From JAADDG01 sp964450755 (GTDB lineage: Bacteria; Campylobacterota; Campylobacteria; Campylobacterales; JAADDG01), in NCBI GenBank assembly GCA_964450755.1, contig CAYVDJ010000048.1, positions 1 through 19,068 of the forward strand: a stretch of 19,068 nucleotides of DNA, in the 5' to 3' direction. Made by a program: the position numbers and the translations under genes. Position 1 is the stretch's first letter. Each line of letters begins with the position of its first letter. This document shows positions 7,027-15,534 of the stretch, piece after piece. The notes beneath the pieces are model-generated. The model worked only from the letters and a program-made list of their open reading frames with translations, had not been told where the DNA came from and did no database searches.

Positions 7027-9438
7027 TCACAAAAGGGCTATTTTCAATACCTCTTCTATCCTTTCAACACCTATGATTTCCATGGATTTTTTAACTTCAT
7101 CGGGTATCTCATCGAGATCGGTTTCATAATTTTTCATTGGTATAACAGCAGTTTTTATCTTTGCTTTAAAAGCCGCTATCAACTTCTCTTTCAATCCTCC
7201 GATAGGCAAAACTTTTCCCGTCAGTGTAAGCTCTCCGGTCATTGCCACATCAGCTCTTACTTTTTTTTCAGAAAGGATGGAAGCTATCGCCGTTGCCATC
7301 GTTATACCGGCACTTGGTCCGTCTTTTGGAGTTGCACCTTCTGGTACATGAATATGAAGATCATATCTTCTGTAAACTTCACTTTGATCCAGTTTCTTTT
7401 CATTCTCGTCAGCAGATTTTGGTATAACACTTTGTGGAATATTGATTTTTTTATTGTCTATCAGAACCTTTATAACACTGAAAGCTATTTTTGCAGATTC
7501 TTTCATGACATCGCCCAAACTTCCGGTCAATTGCATAAAACCTTTGCCTTTGATTTTAATCGTTTCAACTTTCAAAACATCTCCACCGGCTCTTGTCCAT
7601 GCCAAACCGTTAACGATACCGATCAAATCCTCTTTCTCTCTCTCTTCGATGGAAAATATCTCTTTATCGAGATATTTTGAAATATTTTTTAGATTTATCG
7701 TTACTTTTTTAAGCTCTTCATCCAAAAGTATCTCTTTTGCAACTTTTCTAAAAATATCGGCTATTCTCCTTCTGAGGTTTCTCACTCCGGCTTCTCTTGT
7801 ATAGTTTGAGATGATCTTCTCCAATGCCCCTTTTGTTATAGAAACTTCTGATGCTCTTAACCCGTGCTTTTTAAGCTCTTGGGGGATAAGATACTTTTTG
7901 GCTATCATAAATTTTTCCTGCGGAGTGTATGAACTTAAAAATATAAACTCCATTCTGTCTCTCAAAGGCGCGGGTATATAGGCAATATCGTTAGCGGTTG
8001 CGATAAATATCACTTTACTTAGATCAAGATTAAAGTTTAAAAAATAATCTCTGAATTTATCATTTTGTTCCGGATCCAATATCTCCAAAAGTACCGCTGT
8101 TGGATCTCCTCTGTAATTTCTGCTTATCTTGTCTATCTCATCAAGCACCACAACCGGATCCATCTCTTTTGCTTCTATAAGTCCCTGAACTATCCGTCCG
8201 GGCATTGCGCCTATGTATGTTCTTCTGTGACCTCTTAGTTCATTTACATCTTCAAGCCCTCCAAGAGCTATTCGCACAAGTTTTCTTTTTAAAGCTACGG
8301 ATATGGAGTTTGCCAAAGATGTCTTACCGACTCCCGGAGGTCCTCCAAAACAGAGTATTACACCTTTTCCCTGACTCTCTTTAAAACCTCTCTTTGCCAA
8401 AAGCTCTTTTACGGCAAAATATTCAACTATCCTCTCTTTTGGTTTTTCAAGGGAGTAGTGATCTTTTTCAAGCTGTTTTTTCACCTCGTTTATATCGAGT
8501 TTCTCTTTTGAATAGACTCCAAAAGGTATCTCCAAAACCCAGTCAAGATATCCCTGTATCACATTTGCATCCGCAGAATCGGGATGCATTTTTGAAAGTC
8601 TGTTTATCTGTTTTTTTACCTCTTTATAGGCATCTTCATTCATATAGGGTTTTTTGTCTTCAAGCTTTTTGAAATACTCCTCGATCTCCTCTTCTCTTTG
8701 GGTATCGGTTCCGAGTTCATGCTGTATCTCTTTTAGCTGCTCTTTTAAAAAATACTCTTTGTTTATCTTATCTATTTTGGAATGGACTTTTGATTTTATC
8801 TCTCTTTGAAGTTTACCGGCTTCTATCTCTTCGGTAACATAGTCTATAAGTGTAAGAAGTCTCTCTTCAAGATCATCTTGTATAAAAAGTTTATATGCCA
8901 AATCCTTTTTCAGTCTCATTGTACTTGCTATTAGATCCACTATTCTGTTTGGATCGACATTATCCTCTATCGTTTTTAGAAGATCAGGAGGAAAAACAGA
9001 ACTGATTGTAGATAAAGTTCTGACTTTCTCCTGCAATATCGCCAGTATAGCTTCTATTTTCAGTCTGTTGTACTCTTTTATCTCTATCAAATCAACAAAA
9101 GCTTCCAACGGATCGTTATTTAGCTCTTTTATTATTTTTGCTTTTGCGATTCCCTGAAAAAGGATTTTGATCCTTCCGTCTGGAAGTGAAACCTTCCTCA
9201 TGATAGAACCTACCACTCCGGCGTCATAGGCATCTTCAAAATCCCTTCCCCCCTCATGATTTTGTTTGGAAGGAATTACCATTAACGGACTGTTATTGTG
9301 TATCGCATCTAAAATTGCTTTTGAGTTTTTTTCATCTCCTATAAAAATAGGAGAGATCATAAACGGATATAAAAATATTTCATCTTCTATTATTACCGGC
9401 AGTTCCATAGGAAATGAACCGTAATCACTTAACTGCAT
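7027..9438 (-). CDS. lon: ATP-dependent endopeptidase La
   Basis: An 803-residue Lon protease that degrades misfolded and selected regulatory proteins in the cytoplasm as a hexamer. Domains in order: the N-terminal substrate-binding LAN domain (about 10-200), a coiled-coil stretch (about 205-280), the AAA+ module with Walker A GPPGVGKT (366-373) and Walker B VVLDEID (Asp433, Glu434), and the C-terminal Ser-Lys protease domain. The catalytic dyad is Ser709 in KDGPSAG and Lys752 in GGLKEK; their 43-residue separation equals that in E. coli Lon (Ser679, Lys722). AAGGAG precedes the ATG by about five bases. The gap to bamD upstream is only 29 bp and holds no obvious promoter, so lon is probably co-transcribed with bamD; this pair is also adjacent in C. 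jejuni. Confidence 0.98.
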   Translation of the reverse strand: MQLSDYGSFPMELPVIIEDEIFLYPFMISPIFIGDEKNSKAILDAIHNNSPLMVIPSKQNHEGGRDFEDAYDAGVVGSIMRKVSLPDGRIKILFQGIAKAKIIKELNNDPLEAFVDLIEIKEYNRLKIEAILAILQEKVRTLSTISSVFPPDLLKTIEDNVDPNRIVDLIASTMRLKKDLAYKLFIQDDLEERLLTLIDYVTEEIEAGKLQREIKSKVHSKIDKINKEYFLKEQLKEIQHELGTDTQREEEIEEYFKKLEDKKPYMNEDAYKEVKKQINRLSKMHPDSADANVIQGYLDWVLEIPFGVYSKEKLDINEVKKQLEKDHYSLEKPKERIVEYFAVKELLAKRGFKESQGKGVILCFGGPPGVGKTSLANSISVALKRKLVRIALGGLEDVNELRGHRRTYIGAMPGRIVQGLIEAKEMDPVVVLDEIDKISRNYRGDPTAVLLEILDPEQNDKFRDYFLNFNLDLSKVIFIATANDIAYIPAPLRDRMEFIFLSSYTPQEKFMIAKKYLIPQELKKHGLRASEVSITKGALEKIISNYTREAGVRNLRRRIADIFRKVAKEILLDEELKKVTINLKNISKYLDKEIFSIEEREKEDLIGIVNGLAWTRAGGDVLKVETIKIKGKGFMQLTGSLGDVMKESAKIAFSVIKVLIDNKKINIPQSVIPKSADENEKKLDQSEVYRRYDLHIHVPEGATPKDGPSAGITMATAIASILSEKKVRADVAMTGELTLTGKVLPIGGLKEKLIAAFKAKIKTAVIPMKNYETDLDEIPDEVKKSMEIIGVERIEEVLKIALL

Positions 9439-9467
9439 ATCGCTCCTTAAAAATTTTTTTGTTTATT

Positions 9468-10109
9468 TCAATCCAGCAGAGACTGAAACCATCCGCTTTT
9501 GGAATTTTCAATCTTTATATTTCCAAGCCATGAATTTTTTATCTTCTGCTCATATATTTCGGCGGCTTTGTTTTTGCCGAGTCTTTTATATAAAGATATA
9601 ATTTTTTTGTTTAAATGGTATTGAGAAAGATAAAGTCTTGTAAGCATACTTTGAACAAGCGGATTATACAAAGAATCGGGATATCTTTCAAGATAGTTTT
9701 TTGATAAATCTATAGTTTTCTGTAACAGCTTCTGATCCCTGTCGGGATATCTAAAAGCATTGTATTTTGCTTTTATCTTTAAAAATCTTGCATATCTTGT
9801 ATTTCTTGCCGTTCCAAACCTTTTTATAAATTCATCTACATAAAAATCTGCAAGAAGGTATTCCTCCTCTTCAAGATGAGTTTCTATCAAGATAAGCAAA
9901 CTCTCTTTTATCAAAGGTGAATTCATATGTTCGCTTGAGAGTGAAGTATAATAGTCATCGGCTTTTTCGAGATTTCCGCTTCTTAAAGCCTCTATCATAT
10001 TTTTGTACCAGTAAATGGCAGGTTTGTTATAAACTTCCGCCTGATCTTTTGCACACCCCGCAAAAAATATTACTGCAATGACAAAAAAAGCTATTTTTTT
10101 TAAATTCAT
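9468..10109 (-). CDS. bamD: Outer membrane assembly lipoprotein BamD
   Basis: A 213-residue lipoprotein: the signal sequence has a basic N-terminus, a hydrophobic core and a lipobox FFAGC, giving lipidation at Cys19. The mature part is almost wholly helical with TPR-like repeats (for example NLEKADDYYTSL, EEYLLADFYVDEFIKRFG and the YLERYPDS segment), as in BamD (YfiO/ComL). BamD is the essential lipoprotein of the BAM complex that inserts beta-barrels from the periplasmic side. The E. coli protein is slightly longer (245). Adjacency to lon supports the call, since both genes are neighbours in Campylobacter. AAGGA lies seven bases before the ATG, and a 37-bp gap separates it from cmoA. Confidence 0.88.
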   Translation of the reverse strand: MNLKKIAFFVIAVIFFAGCAKDQAEVYNKPAIYWYKNMIEALRSGNLEKADDYYTSLSSEHMNSPLIKESLLILIETHLEEEEYLLADFYVDEFIKRFGTARNTRYARFLKIKAKYNAFRYPDRDQKLLQKTIDLSKNYLERYPDSLYNPLVQSMLTRLYLSQYHLNKKIISLYKRLGKNKAAEIYEQKIKNSWLGNIKIENSKSGWFQSLLD

Positions 10110-10146
10110 ATCTTATCCTTGTAAGTTTTTATTATTTTATCCAAAT

Positions 10147-10869
10147 TTATCCCGATATCTGATCCTTTTTGGCAATATATGTAGAGAAATTTGCCCATTT
10201 AAATATGATTTCCACAAAATCAAATCCACTGTTTTTAAGCATCTGAATATTTTCTTTATCACTGTAGGGAACCAAAACATTTTCAATAGCTTCTCTTTTT
10301 TGGCTTATCTCAAAATCACTGTAACCCTGAGATTTTTTAAAGTTGTGATACTCCTCTATCAACTGAAGATTCAAACTTCTGTCTTCACTGATAATTTTTT
10401 CCGATACTATAAAAAACCCTCCCCTCTTCAAAGAAGAAAATATCTTTTTTATCAATTTTTCTCTTTGAAGAGGTCTTACAAACTGCAAAGTGTAGTTGGC
10501 TACGATAATATCTGATTTTGGAATATCAATCTTTAGTATATCCCCAAAAACAAGTTCAAGATCGCTTCCGTAAGCTATGGCTTTGTTTTTTGCTCTGTCT
10601 ATCATCGCTTTGGAATTATCGATACCTATCAATCTCAATTTTTTTTTGCTCTTCTTATCAATCTCCAAAAGAGTTTTTGCCGTAGAACATCCAAGATCAC
10701 AGACAACTCCTCTATCGGGACTGTTTTTTACTATAAGATTTGATATAAGTTCAATGACATCTTTATAAAAAGGGATAGAGCGTTCAAGCATATCATCAAA
10801 TACACTTGCAACGCTCTCATCAAATTCAAACTGTTTTTTTATAGGCTTTTTAAAAAGATCATCTTTCAT
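10147..10869 (-). CDS. cmoA: Carboxy-S-adenosyl-L-methionine synthase
   Basis: A 240-residue Rossmann-fold enzyme that uses SAM and prephenate to make carboxy-SAM, the donor with which CmoB builds the 5-oxyacetyl modification of wobble uridine (cmo5U34) in tRNA. The CmoA signature is clear: FEFDESVASVFDDMLERSIP (14-33), SAM motif I CDLGCST (57-63), GIDNS (82-86), NYTLQF (125-130) and GYSDFEISQKREAIENVL (182-199). The Arg in the last motif corresponds to the carboxylate-contacting Arg of the E. coli enzyme. The length matches E. coli CmoA (247). The ATG lies 12 bp after the upstream stop codon and lacks a strong ribosome site, which suggests translational coupling. cmoB is not in this window. 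Confidence 0.92.
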   Translation of the reverse strand: MKDDLFKKPIKKQFEFDESVASVFDDMLERSIPFYKDVIELISNLIVKNSPDRGVVCDLGCSTAKTLLEIDKKSKKKLRLIGIDNSKAMIDRAKNKAIAYGSDLELVFGDILKIDIPKSDIIVANYTLQFVRPLQREKLIKKIFSSLKRGGFFIVSEKIISEDRSLNLQLIEEYHNFKKSQGYSDFEISQKREAIENVLVPYSDKENIQMLKNSGFDFVEIIFKWANFSTYIAKKDQISG

Positions 10870-10881
10870 CAGAAACGATTG

Positions 10882-11340
10882 TTAAAATTCTCCCACAAGT
10901 CTGTTTTTATCAGTTTTTGTAAGATCTTTTTTGAGACTTTTAAATATCCTGTTTTTCACACTGCTTTTTAATCTCGCTTCAACTCTGTTAAAAACAGGCT
11001 CTGCAACAGCCAGAAAAACCCGTGGAGGATTGTTTTGTTCGACTATTGTATTTATATCTTCCGCTATCGCTTTTATGATATCTTCTTCAATCTTCTCTTT
11101 GAGATTATGATCTTCACCGCTTGATCTCATCGTAGAGTTTGCGCCTTTAAACTGTCCGGGTTCATCGCTGTTTATATCCTGCATTTTCATATGGGCTTCT
11201 ATATAGTCAAAAGCATTAAGAAGATCAAGTTTTATATTTTGCGGTTTCAATCCCGCTTCGGCTTCCAAATCTCTCGGATTTGCTTTATAGATTTTCATCT
11301 CTCCCAAAGAAGAAACAATTACTAAATCATTTATTTTCAT
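10882..11340 (-). CDS. Host-attachment family protein (PF10116-like)
   Basis: A 152-residue soluble protein without signal peptide or membrane segment. It resembles the 'protein required for attachment to host cells' family in order and spacing: an N-terminal strand with a small-residue turn (LVIVSSLGEMKIYKA), a central GQFKGAN segment, a charged helix containing the EDIIKAIAEDI stretch, a strand PRVFLAVAEP, and a terminal helix ending KSLKKDLTKTDKNRL. The family name derives from Agrobacterium work, but it is widespread in free-living bacteria and its biochemical role is unknown, so an attachment function should not be assumed. It sits between hisD (20 bp upstream) and cmoA (12 bp downstream). 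The start has AGGAG seven bases before the ATG. Confidence 0.72.
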   Translation of the reverse strand: MKINDLVIVSSLGEMKIYKANPRDLEAEAGLKPQNIKLDLLNAFDYIEAHMKMQDINSDEPGQFKGANSTMRSSGEDHNLKEKIEEDIIKAIAEDINTIVEQNNPPRVFLAVAEPVFNRVEARLKSSVKNRIFKSLKKDLTKTDKNRLVGEF

Positions 11341-11360
11341 TTTAAACTCCTGTTGTTAAA

Positions 11361-12656
11361 TTATTTATTTTCCAATCTGACCAAAACAGATTTTTGATGT
11401 GCGCTTAATCCTTCTATTTTCGCCAATAAGGCACACTCTTTGCCTATCTCTTTTATGCCTTCTTCACTCACGGAAATAATGGAAGACTTTTTCAAAAAAT
11501 TCTCCACATTCAAAGGCGAATAAAATTTGGCTGTTGAGCCGGTAGGCAGAGTATGATTTGGTCCCGCCACATAGTCCCCTATCGGTTCGGGGGTATATTT
11601 GCCCATAAAAACAGCTCCGGCATGTTTGATGTAAGGCAAGAGTTCAAAAGGATTTTCCACCATCAACTCAAGATGTTCGGGAGCTATCTCATTCATCAAT
11701 GATACAGCCTCTTTTATGTTTTGGGCTATAATTATAGCACCTCTCTCCTCGATAGATTTTTTTGCAATCTCATATCTGTCCAGTTTTTTCAGATAACTGT
11801 AAACCTCGTCTTTTGTCTCTATCGCCTTTTCATGCGATATCGTTATCATGATGGAACTTGCCATTTCGTCATGTTCTGCCTGAGAGAGAAGATCGATAGC
11901 CAGATATTTGGGATCGGCATGTTTGTCGGCGATGATTCCTATCTCGCTGGGTCCTGCTATCATATCGATATTGACATCTCCGTAAACCGTCTTTTTTGCC
12001 GTCGCTACGAAAATATTACCAGGACCTGTTATCACATCAACTTTTTTTATCGTTTCGGTAGAGTATGCCATTGCCGCAATCGCACTTGCTCCGCCTACTT
12101 TGTAAGCCTCTTTGATACCGCAAAGATGCATGGCAGCCAGTAAAAGAGAGTTTATCTCATTTGAAGGAGTCGGCGTACAGACTGCTATCTCCTCCACACC
12201 GGCTACAATGGCGGGAATGGCATTCATCAAAAGAGAACTCGGATATGCCGCTTTGCCTCCGGGGATATAAAGACCGGCTCTGTCAACGGGTGTTACTTTC
12301 TGCCCCAAAACTATACCGTTTTTTTCAAAATCGAGCCATGATTTTGGCAACTGTTTTTGGTGATAACTGTATATCCTCTCATAAGACAGATGAAGAGCCT
12401 TTTTTATCTCATCCTCCAAAGAGTCGTAAGCCTCTTTCATCAAAAGAGGATCTATCTTTAGATCATCATCACTTTTTGGACTCCAACCGTCAAATCTTTC
12501 GATATGTCTTTTTAAAGCACTGTTTTTATCATTTTGGATCTCTTTAATGATATTTTTTACGATATTTTCAACACTTTGGATATCAACTTTGCCTCTTTGA
12601 AGCAAAATATCAAATTTGTCTTTAAAATCTTTGTCAGTTGTTTTTATTATCTGCAT
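11361..12656 (-). CDS. hisD: Histidinol dehydrogenase
   Basis: A 431-residue zinc enzyme performing the last two steps of histidine synthesis: NAD-dependent oxidation of L-histidinol to histidinal and then to histidine. All key residues are present: zinc ligands Gln259 and His262 in LLSQAEHDE, Asp361 in GDYVAGPNHTLPT and His420 in LSAHQKS, and the catalytic pair Glu327-His328 in IAPEHLEL. The nucleotide-binding segment includes YIPGGKAAYPSS and TGPGNIFV. The length equals the usual 430-435. The gene starts inside the end of the PLP-enzyme gene (23-bp overlap), with GAGGA six to seven bases before the ATG, so the two are co-transcribed and probably translationally coupled. No other his gene is present here, which indicates a dispersed pathway. 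Confidence 0.97.
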   Translation of the reverse strand: MQIIKTTDKDFKDKFDILLQRGKVDIQSVENIVKNIIKEIQNDKNSALKRHIERFDGWSPKSDDDLKIDPLLMKEAYDSLEDEIKKALHLSYERIYSYHQKQLPKSWLDFEKNGIVLGQKVTPVDRAGLYIPGGKAAYPSSLLMNAIPAIVAGVEEIAVCTPTPSNEINSLLLAAMHLCGIKEAYKVGGASAIAAMAYSTETIKKVDVITGPGNIFVATAKKTVYGDVNIDMIAGPSEIGIIADKHADPKYLAIDLLSQAEHDEMASSIMITISHEKAIETKDEVYSYLKKLDRYEIAKKSIEERGAIIIAQNIKEAVSLMNEIAPEHLELMVENPFELLPYIKHAGAVFMGKYTPEPIGDYVAGPNHTLPTGSTAKFYSPLNVENFLKKSSIISVSEEGIKEIGKECALLAKIEGLSAHQKSVLVRLENK

Positions 12657-13512
12657 AATTTTTCCTCATGTATCTTAGTTTCATCGATTCGTTTCCAAGA
12701 ACTCCGCCTTGATGAATATAGAGACTGTTTTGTTTGAAAAGTTCTATATGTTTTTGTACTGTCAGCCACCCTTTTGGATCATAAAGCAGGTCAAATTCTA
12801 TATCTGTCTCTTTTTGTAATTTTATCCAAATTTCATAAAATTCCCTGTAGAGTTTACCAAAATGATATTTTTTGTCAAGTTTTAAAATCGTCGGATGATA
12901 TACCTCTTCTTCCAACTGTAAAAACTGCTTTTTGAGATACTCTTCATCTCCTACACAGGCGCATGTATAGACTTCAAAAGGAAGATGTTTTTGAAGATAC
13001 AGAGCCGTTGTACCGGTACCGGAGGGCAAAAAAACTTTTAAATCCTCTATCTTCTGTTCACTTGCCCACCCGATAATCTCCTTTGCTAGAATTTTTATAC
13101 CAAATTCAGCCTCTTTCACTGCCCCACCTTCTTTTATAAAAAGAGTATCTTTTTCTTTTATCAAATTTTGCATAAAATCTTTATCGTTTTCATATATTTT
13201 CATTCCGTTTGAAAGAGCGTTTTTATAGTTGGAGTGCGGATGTTTTTTCAAAAAGGAGGGGATATGATCCACAAAGTAATGAAACTCCCACCCTTTTGCT
13301 TTTGCCAAAACAGAAAGAGAATACATGGCATTTGACTGGTTTGAGCCGTAAGAGACAACTCTTTTGATATCTGGAAAATCGTTTATCAGATAATAGTGAA
13401 ATTTTCTTGCTTTGTTTCCGGAAAAATCAGGATGCAAAAGATCGTCTCTTTTGATAAAAAAAGAGTGGTTTAAAAAGTTTTTTTTGATTATTGGTGAAGG
13501 ATTGAATCTCAT
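12634..13512 (-). CDS. ACC deaminase / D-cysteine desulfhydrase-like PLP enzyme
   Basis: A 292-residue fold-type II pyridoxal-phosphate enzyme. The PLP lysine is Lys34 in FSGNKARK, preceded by the family motif FIKRDDLLHPDF. YGSNQSNAM (55-63) matches the substrate/nucleophile loop, PSGTGTTA (163-170) the phosphate-binding loop, and IHQGGVLGNESM lies near the C-terminus. Annotated members are called 1-aminocyclopropane-1-carboxylate deaminase or D-cysteine desulfhydrase; sequence alone cannot separate the two, and the latter (D-cysteine to pyruvate, sulfide and ammonia) is commoner in bacteria. It is somewhat shorter than plant-associated ACC deaminases. The ATG directly follows a perfect hairpin beginning in the fba stop codon, and the 3' end overlaps hisD by 23 bp. 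Confidence 0.82.
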   Translation of the reverse strand: MRFNPSPIIKKNFLNHSFFIKRDDLLHPDFSGNKARKFHYYLINDFPDIKRVVSYGSNQSNAMYSLSVLAKAKGWEFHYFVDHIPSFLKKHPHSNYKNALSNGMKIYENDKDFMQNLIKEKDTLFIKEGGAVKEAEFGIKILAKEIIGWASEQKIEDLKVFLPSGTGTTALYLQKHLPFEVYTCACVGDEEYLKKQFLQLEEEVYHPTILKLDKKYHFGKLYREFYEIWIKLQKETDIEFDLLYDPKGWLTVQKHIELFKQNSLYIHQGGVLGNESMKLRYMRKNYADNKNN

Positions 13513-13533
13513 AAGAGGGGAATACCCCTCTTA
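13512..13533 (-). promoter_or_regulatory. Perfect hairpin filling the fba/PLP-enzyme junction
   Basis: In the mRNA sense TAAGAGGGG pairs with CCCCTCTTA: a 9-bp uninterrupted stem with five G-C pairs and loop TATT. The left arm starts with the fba stop codon, and the right arm ends on the A of the next gene's ATG. The purine-rich AAGAGGGG, the only ribosome-site-like sequence here, is inside the stem. No U-tract follows, so it is not a standard terminator. It may couple translation of the downstream gene to fba, or stabilise the fba 3' end. Confidence 0.7.
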
Positions 13534-14604
13534 GAATCTGTTTACACAGTTAAGATCGCCAAATGCTTCTATCACTCTTTTTTTCATAGAAACTTCACCT
13601 TCTCTTAACCATTTTCTCGGATCATAATATTTTTTGTTCGGTTTGTCCTCACCTTCGGGATTTCCTATCTGGGATTGAAGATAATCATGATATTTTGCTT
13701 CGTACTCTTTTACTCCGTTCCAAAATGCCCATTGCGTATCTGTATCGATATTCATCTTGATAACACCGTAACTAATCGCCTCTTTTATCTCTTCAAGACT
13801 CGATCCGCTTCCTCCGTGAAAAACAAAATCCACCGGCTTGTCGGAAGTTTGGAACTTCTCTTTTATATAATCTTGCGAATTTTTCAAAATTATCGGTTGA
13901 AGATGAACATTGCCGGGTTTATAAACTCCGTGAACATTTCCAAAAGAGGCTGCTATCGTAAATTTGTCGCTTATTTTACTGAGTCTTTCATAAGCATAGG
14001 CAACTTCTTCGGGTTGGGTATATAATTTTGAACTGTCAATATCACTGTTATCGACACCGTCCTCTTCCCCGCCGGTTACTCCAAGCTCTATCTCAAGAGT
14101 CATACCTATTTTGCTCATTCTTTTTAGATACTCTTCACAGGTTGCGATATTCTCTTCAAGAGGCTCTTCGGAAAGATCTAGCATGTGTGAACTAAAAAGA
14201 GGTTTTCCGTAAGTTTTATAATGCTCTTCCCCCGCATCCAACAGTGCATCAATCCACGGAAGAAGTTTTCTTGCCGCATGATCGGTATGCAGTATAACGG
14301 CTACCTGATACTCTTTTGCCAAAAGATGAACATGTCTTGCCCCGCTTATTGCTCCAAGAGCGGCAGCTTTGTTTCCGGATAATGCTTTTCCCGCATAAAA
14401 TCCCGCTCCACCGTTTGAAAATTGAATAATTACCGGAGAATTAACCTCTTTTGCAGCTTCCATAACGGCATTTATGGAGTTTGTGCCTACAACATTTACA
14501 GCGGGAAGGGCAAACCCCTCCTCTTTTGCTATTTCAAAAAGTTTTTGAACATTATCACCCGTTACAACTCCGCTCTCAATAAAATCGGAAATTTTTTGCC
14601 CCAT
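13531..14604 (-). CDS. fba: Class II fructose-bisphosphate aldolase
   Basis: A zinc-dependent aldolase interconverting fructose 1,6-bisphosphate with dihydroxyacetone phosphate and glyceraldehyde 3-phosphate; in an autotroph or amino-acid user it works mainly in gluconeogenesis. The preferred start, ATG at 14604, gives 357 residues against 359 for E. coli FbaA. A TTG three codons upstream (14613) is also open, but AAAGG abuts it directly, whereas that motif lies nine bases before the ATG. Family landmarks: NGGAGFYAG, HTDHAARK with the catalytic Asp108 and zinc-binding His109, LEIELGVTGGEEDG, GNVHGVY with a zinc His, and FVFHGGSGS in the phosphate site. The long insertion and GVTGGEEDGVDN identify the FbaA-type (class IIA). 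It follows the PPIase gene by 12 bp, as in C. jejuni. Confidence 0.96.
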   Translation of the reverse strand: MGQKISDFIESGVVTGDNVQKLFEIAKEEGFALPAVNVVGTNSINAVMEAAKEVNSPVIIQFSNGGAGFYAGKALSGNKAAALGAISGARHVHLLAKEYQVAVILHTDHAARKLLPWIDALLDAGEEHYKTYGKPLFSSHMLDLSEEPLEENIATCEEYLKRMSKIGMTLEIELGVTGGEEDGVDNSDIDSSKLYTQPEEVAYAYERLSKISDKFTIAASFGNVHGVYKPGNVHLQPIILKNSQDYIKEKFQTSDKPVDFVFHGGSGSSLEEIKEAISYGVIKMNIDTDTQWAFWNGVKEYEAKYHDYLQSQIGNPEGEDKPNKKYYDPRKWLREGEVSMKKRVIEAFGDLNCVNRF

Positions 14605-14616
14605 TTTGTTCAACCT

Positions 14617-15450
14617 TTATTTGTTAAGATATTTGATTTTTGCTTTGTTTCTTAACTCTTTTGCTATTTTTTGAACATTACTTTTGAATTTTTCCAATTT
14701 GATTTGGGAGATAATTGAATTTTCAACTTTATCAAACTCTATTTTTCCGGCAGGTTTCTTATCTTCAACCATAATGATATGATATCCAAACTGTGTTTTA
14801 ACAGGTTTTTTTGTAAAATCTCCCTTTTTAAGAGAAAATGCAGCTTTACTGAACTCTTTTACCATCTGTTTTTTATCAAACCATCCAAGCTCTCCGCCGT
14901 TTTTACCGCTTGGTCCTACCGATTTTTTCTTTGCAAGTGCTATAAATTTATCTTCTAGTTTTTTGCCTGATCCCGCTTTTTTAAGATCTTTTATGATTTC
15001 ATTGGCTTCTTTTTCGGTTTTTACCAAAATATGTCTTGCTTTTACCATTTCCGGTCTTTTGAATTTGTCCGCATTCTTTTTGTAATAGTCTTTGACTTCT
15101 TTCTCCGTTGCATTTACATTTGCATACTGCTTTTTCATCCAGATCTCAAGAGCCAAATCTCTTTTTATGCTTTCCAATGTCTTTTTATAGATTTCATCTT
15201 TTTCTATACCGTCTTTTATAGCTTTATTTGTCAAAAGTCTTCTCTCGATAGCCTGATCGATAATCTTTTTTTGTCTGTCTTTGGGAAGTTTTGTAAAATC
15301 GACTCCACCCAATGAGTGCAGGATAAATTTCAGATCCTGATCAGTGATTTTTTTACCGTCAACCGTGGCATAATCTACCGCATAAAGCGATCCGCTTAGA
15401 GTAAGTATTGCAGCTGCCGCTACTCCTATAACTGTTTTTTTAATATTCAT
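14617..15450 (-). CDS. PEB4-type periplasmic peptidyl-prolyl cis-trans isomerase (SurA/parvulin family)
   Basis: A 277-residue exported chaperone. The signal peptide (about 1-24: basic start, AAAAILTLSG core) is probably cleaved after SLYA. A SurA-like N-terminal chaperone region (about 25-135) precedes the parvulin domain (about 136-230), recognised from KARHILVKTEKEANEI, GELGWFDKKQMVKEFSKAAFSLKKG and TQFGYHIIMVEDKKPA; a C-terminal helix (240-275) returns to the chaperone fold. This matches C. jejuni PEB4 (Cj0596) and H. pylori HP0175 in layout and length; PEB4 also lies next to fba. The likely role is folding outer-membrane proteins on their way to BAM, fitting the bamD gene further down the same run. 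The start has AGGAG about nine bases upstream, and a TATAAT lies 41 bp before the ATG. Confidence 0.93.
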   Translation of the reverse strand: MNIKKTVIGVAAAAILTLSGSLYAVDYATVDGKKITDQDLKFILHSLGGVDFTKLPKDRQKKIIDQAIERRLLTNKAIKDGIEKDEIYKKTLESIKRDLALEIWMKKQYANVNATEKEVKDYYKKNADKFKRPEMVKARHILVKTEKEANEIIKDLKKAGSGKKLEDKFIALAKKKSVGPSGKNGGELGWFDKKQMVKEFSKAAFSLKKGDFTKKPVKTQFGYHIIMVEDKKPAGKIEFDKVENSIISQIKLEKFKSNVQKIAKELRNKAKIKYLNK

Positions 15451-15490
15451 TTTCTGTTTCTCCTGTTAAAATTTTATTTTTGAGGTTGTA

Positions 15491-15496
15491 ATTATA
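15491..15496 (-). promoter_or_regulatory. Promoter -10 of the PPIase-fba run
   Basis: The minus strand reads TATAAT in the 84-bp gap after yebC, 41 bp before the PPIase ATG. This is the clearest promoter found ahead of the nine-gene run. No consensus -35 is present. Confidence 0.6.
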
Positions 15497-15534
15497 CAGT
15501 TAGTTGATTAATGAAGCGTTAATGAACATATCAT

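Noticed and set aside
7027..9438. CIRCE or other heat-shock operator for lon
   Set aside because: No TTAGCACTC-type inverted repeat or alternative sigma promoter is visible in the 29-bp gap before lon.
14605..14613. TTG start at 14613 for fba, adding three residues
   Set aside because: The ribosome-site-like AAAGG abuts the TTG with no spacing but lies nine bases before the ATG at 14604, which also matches the N-terminus of known FbaA proteins.
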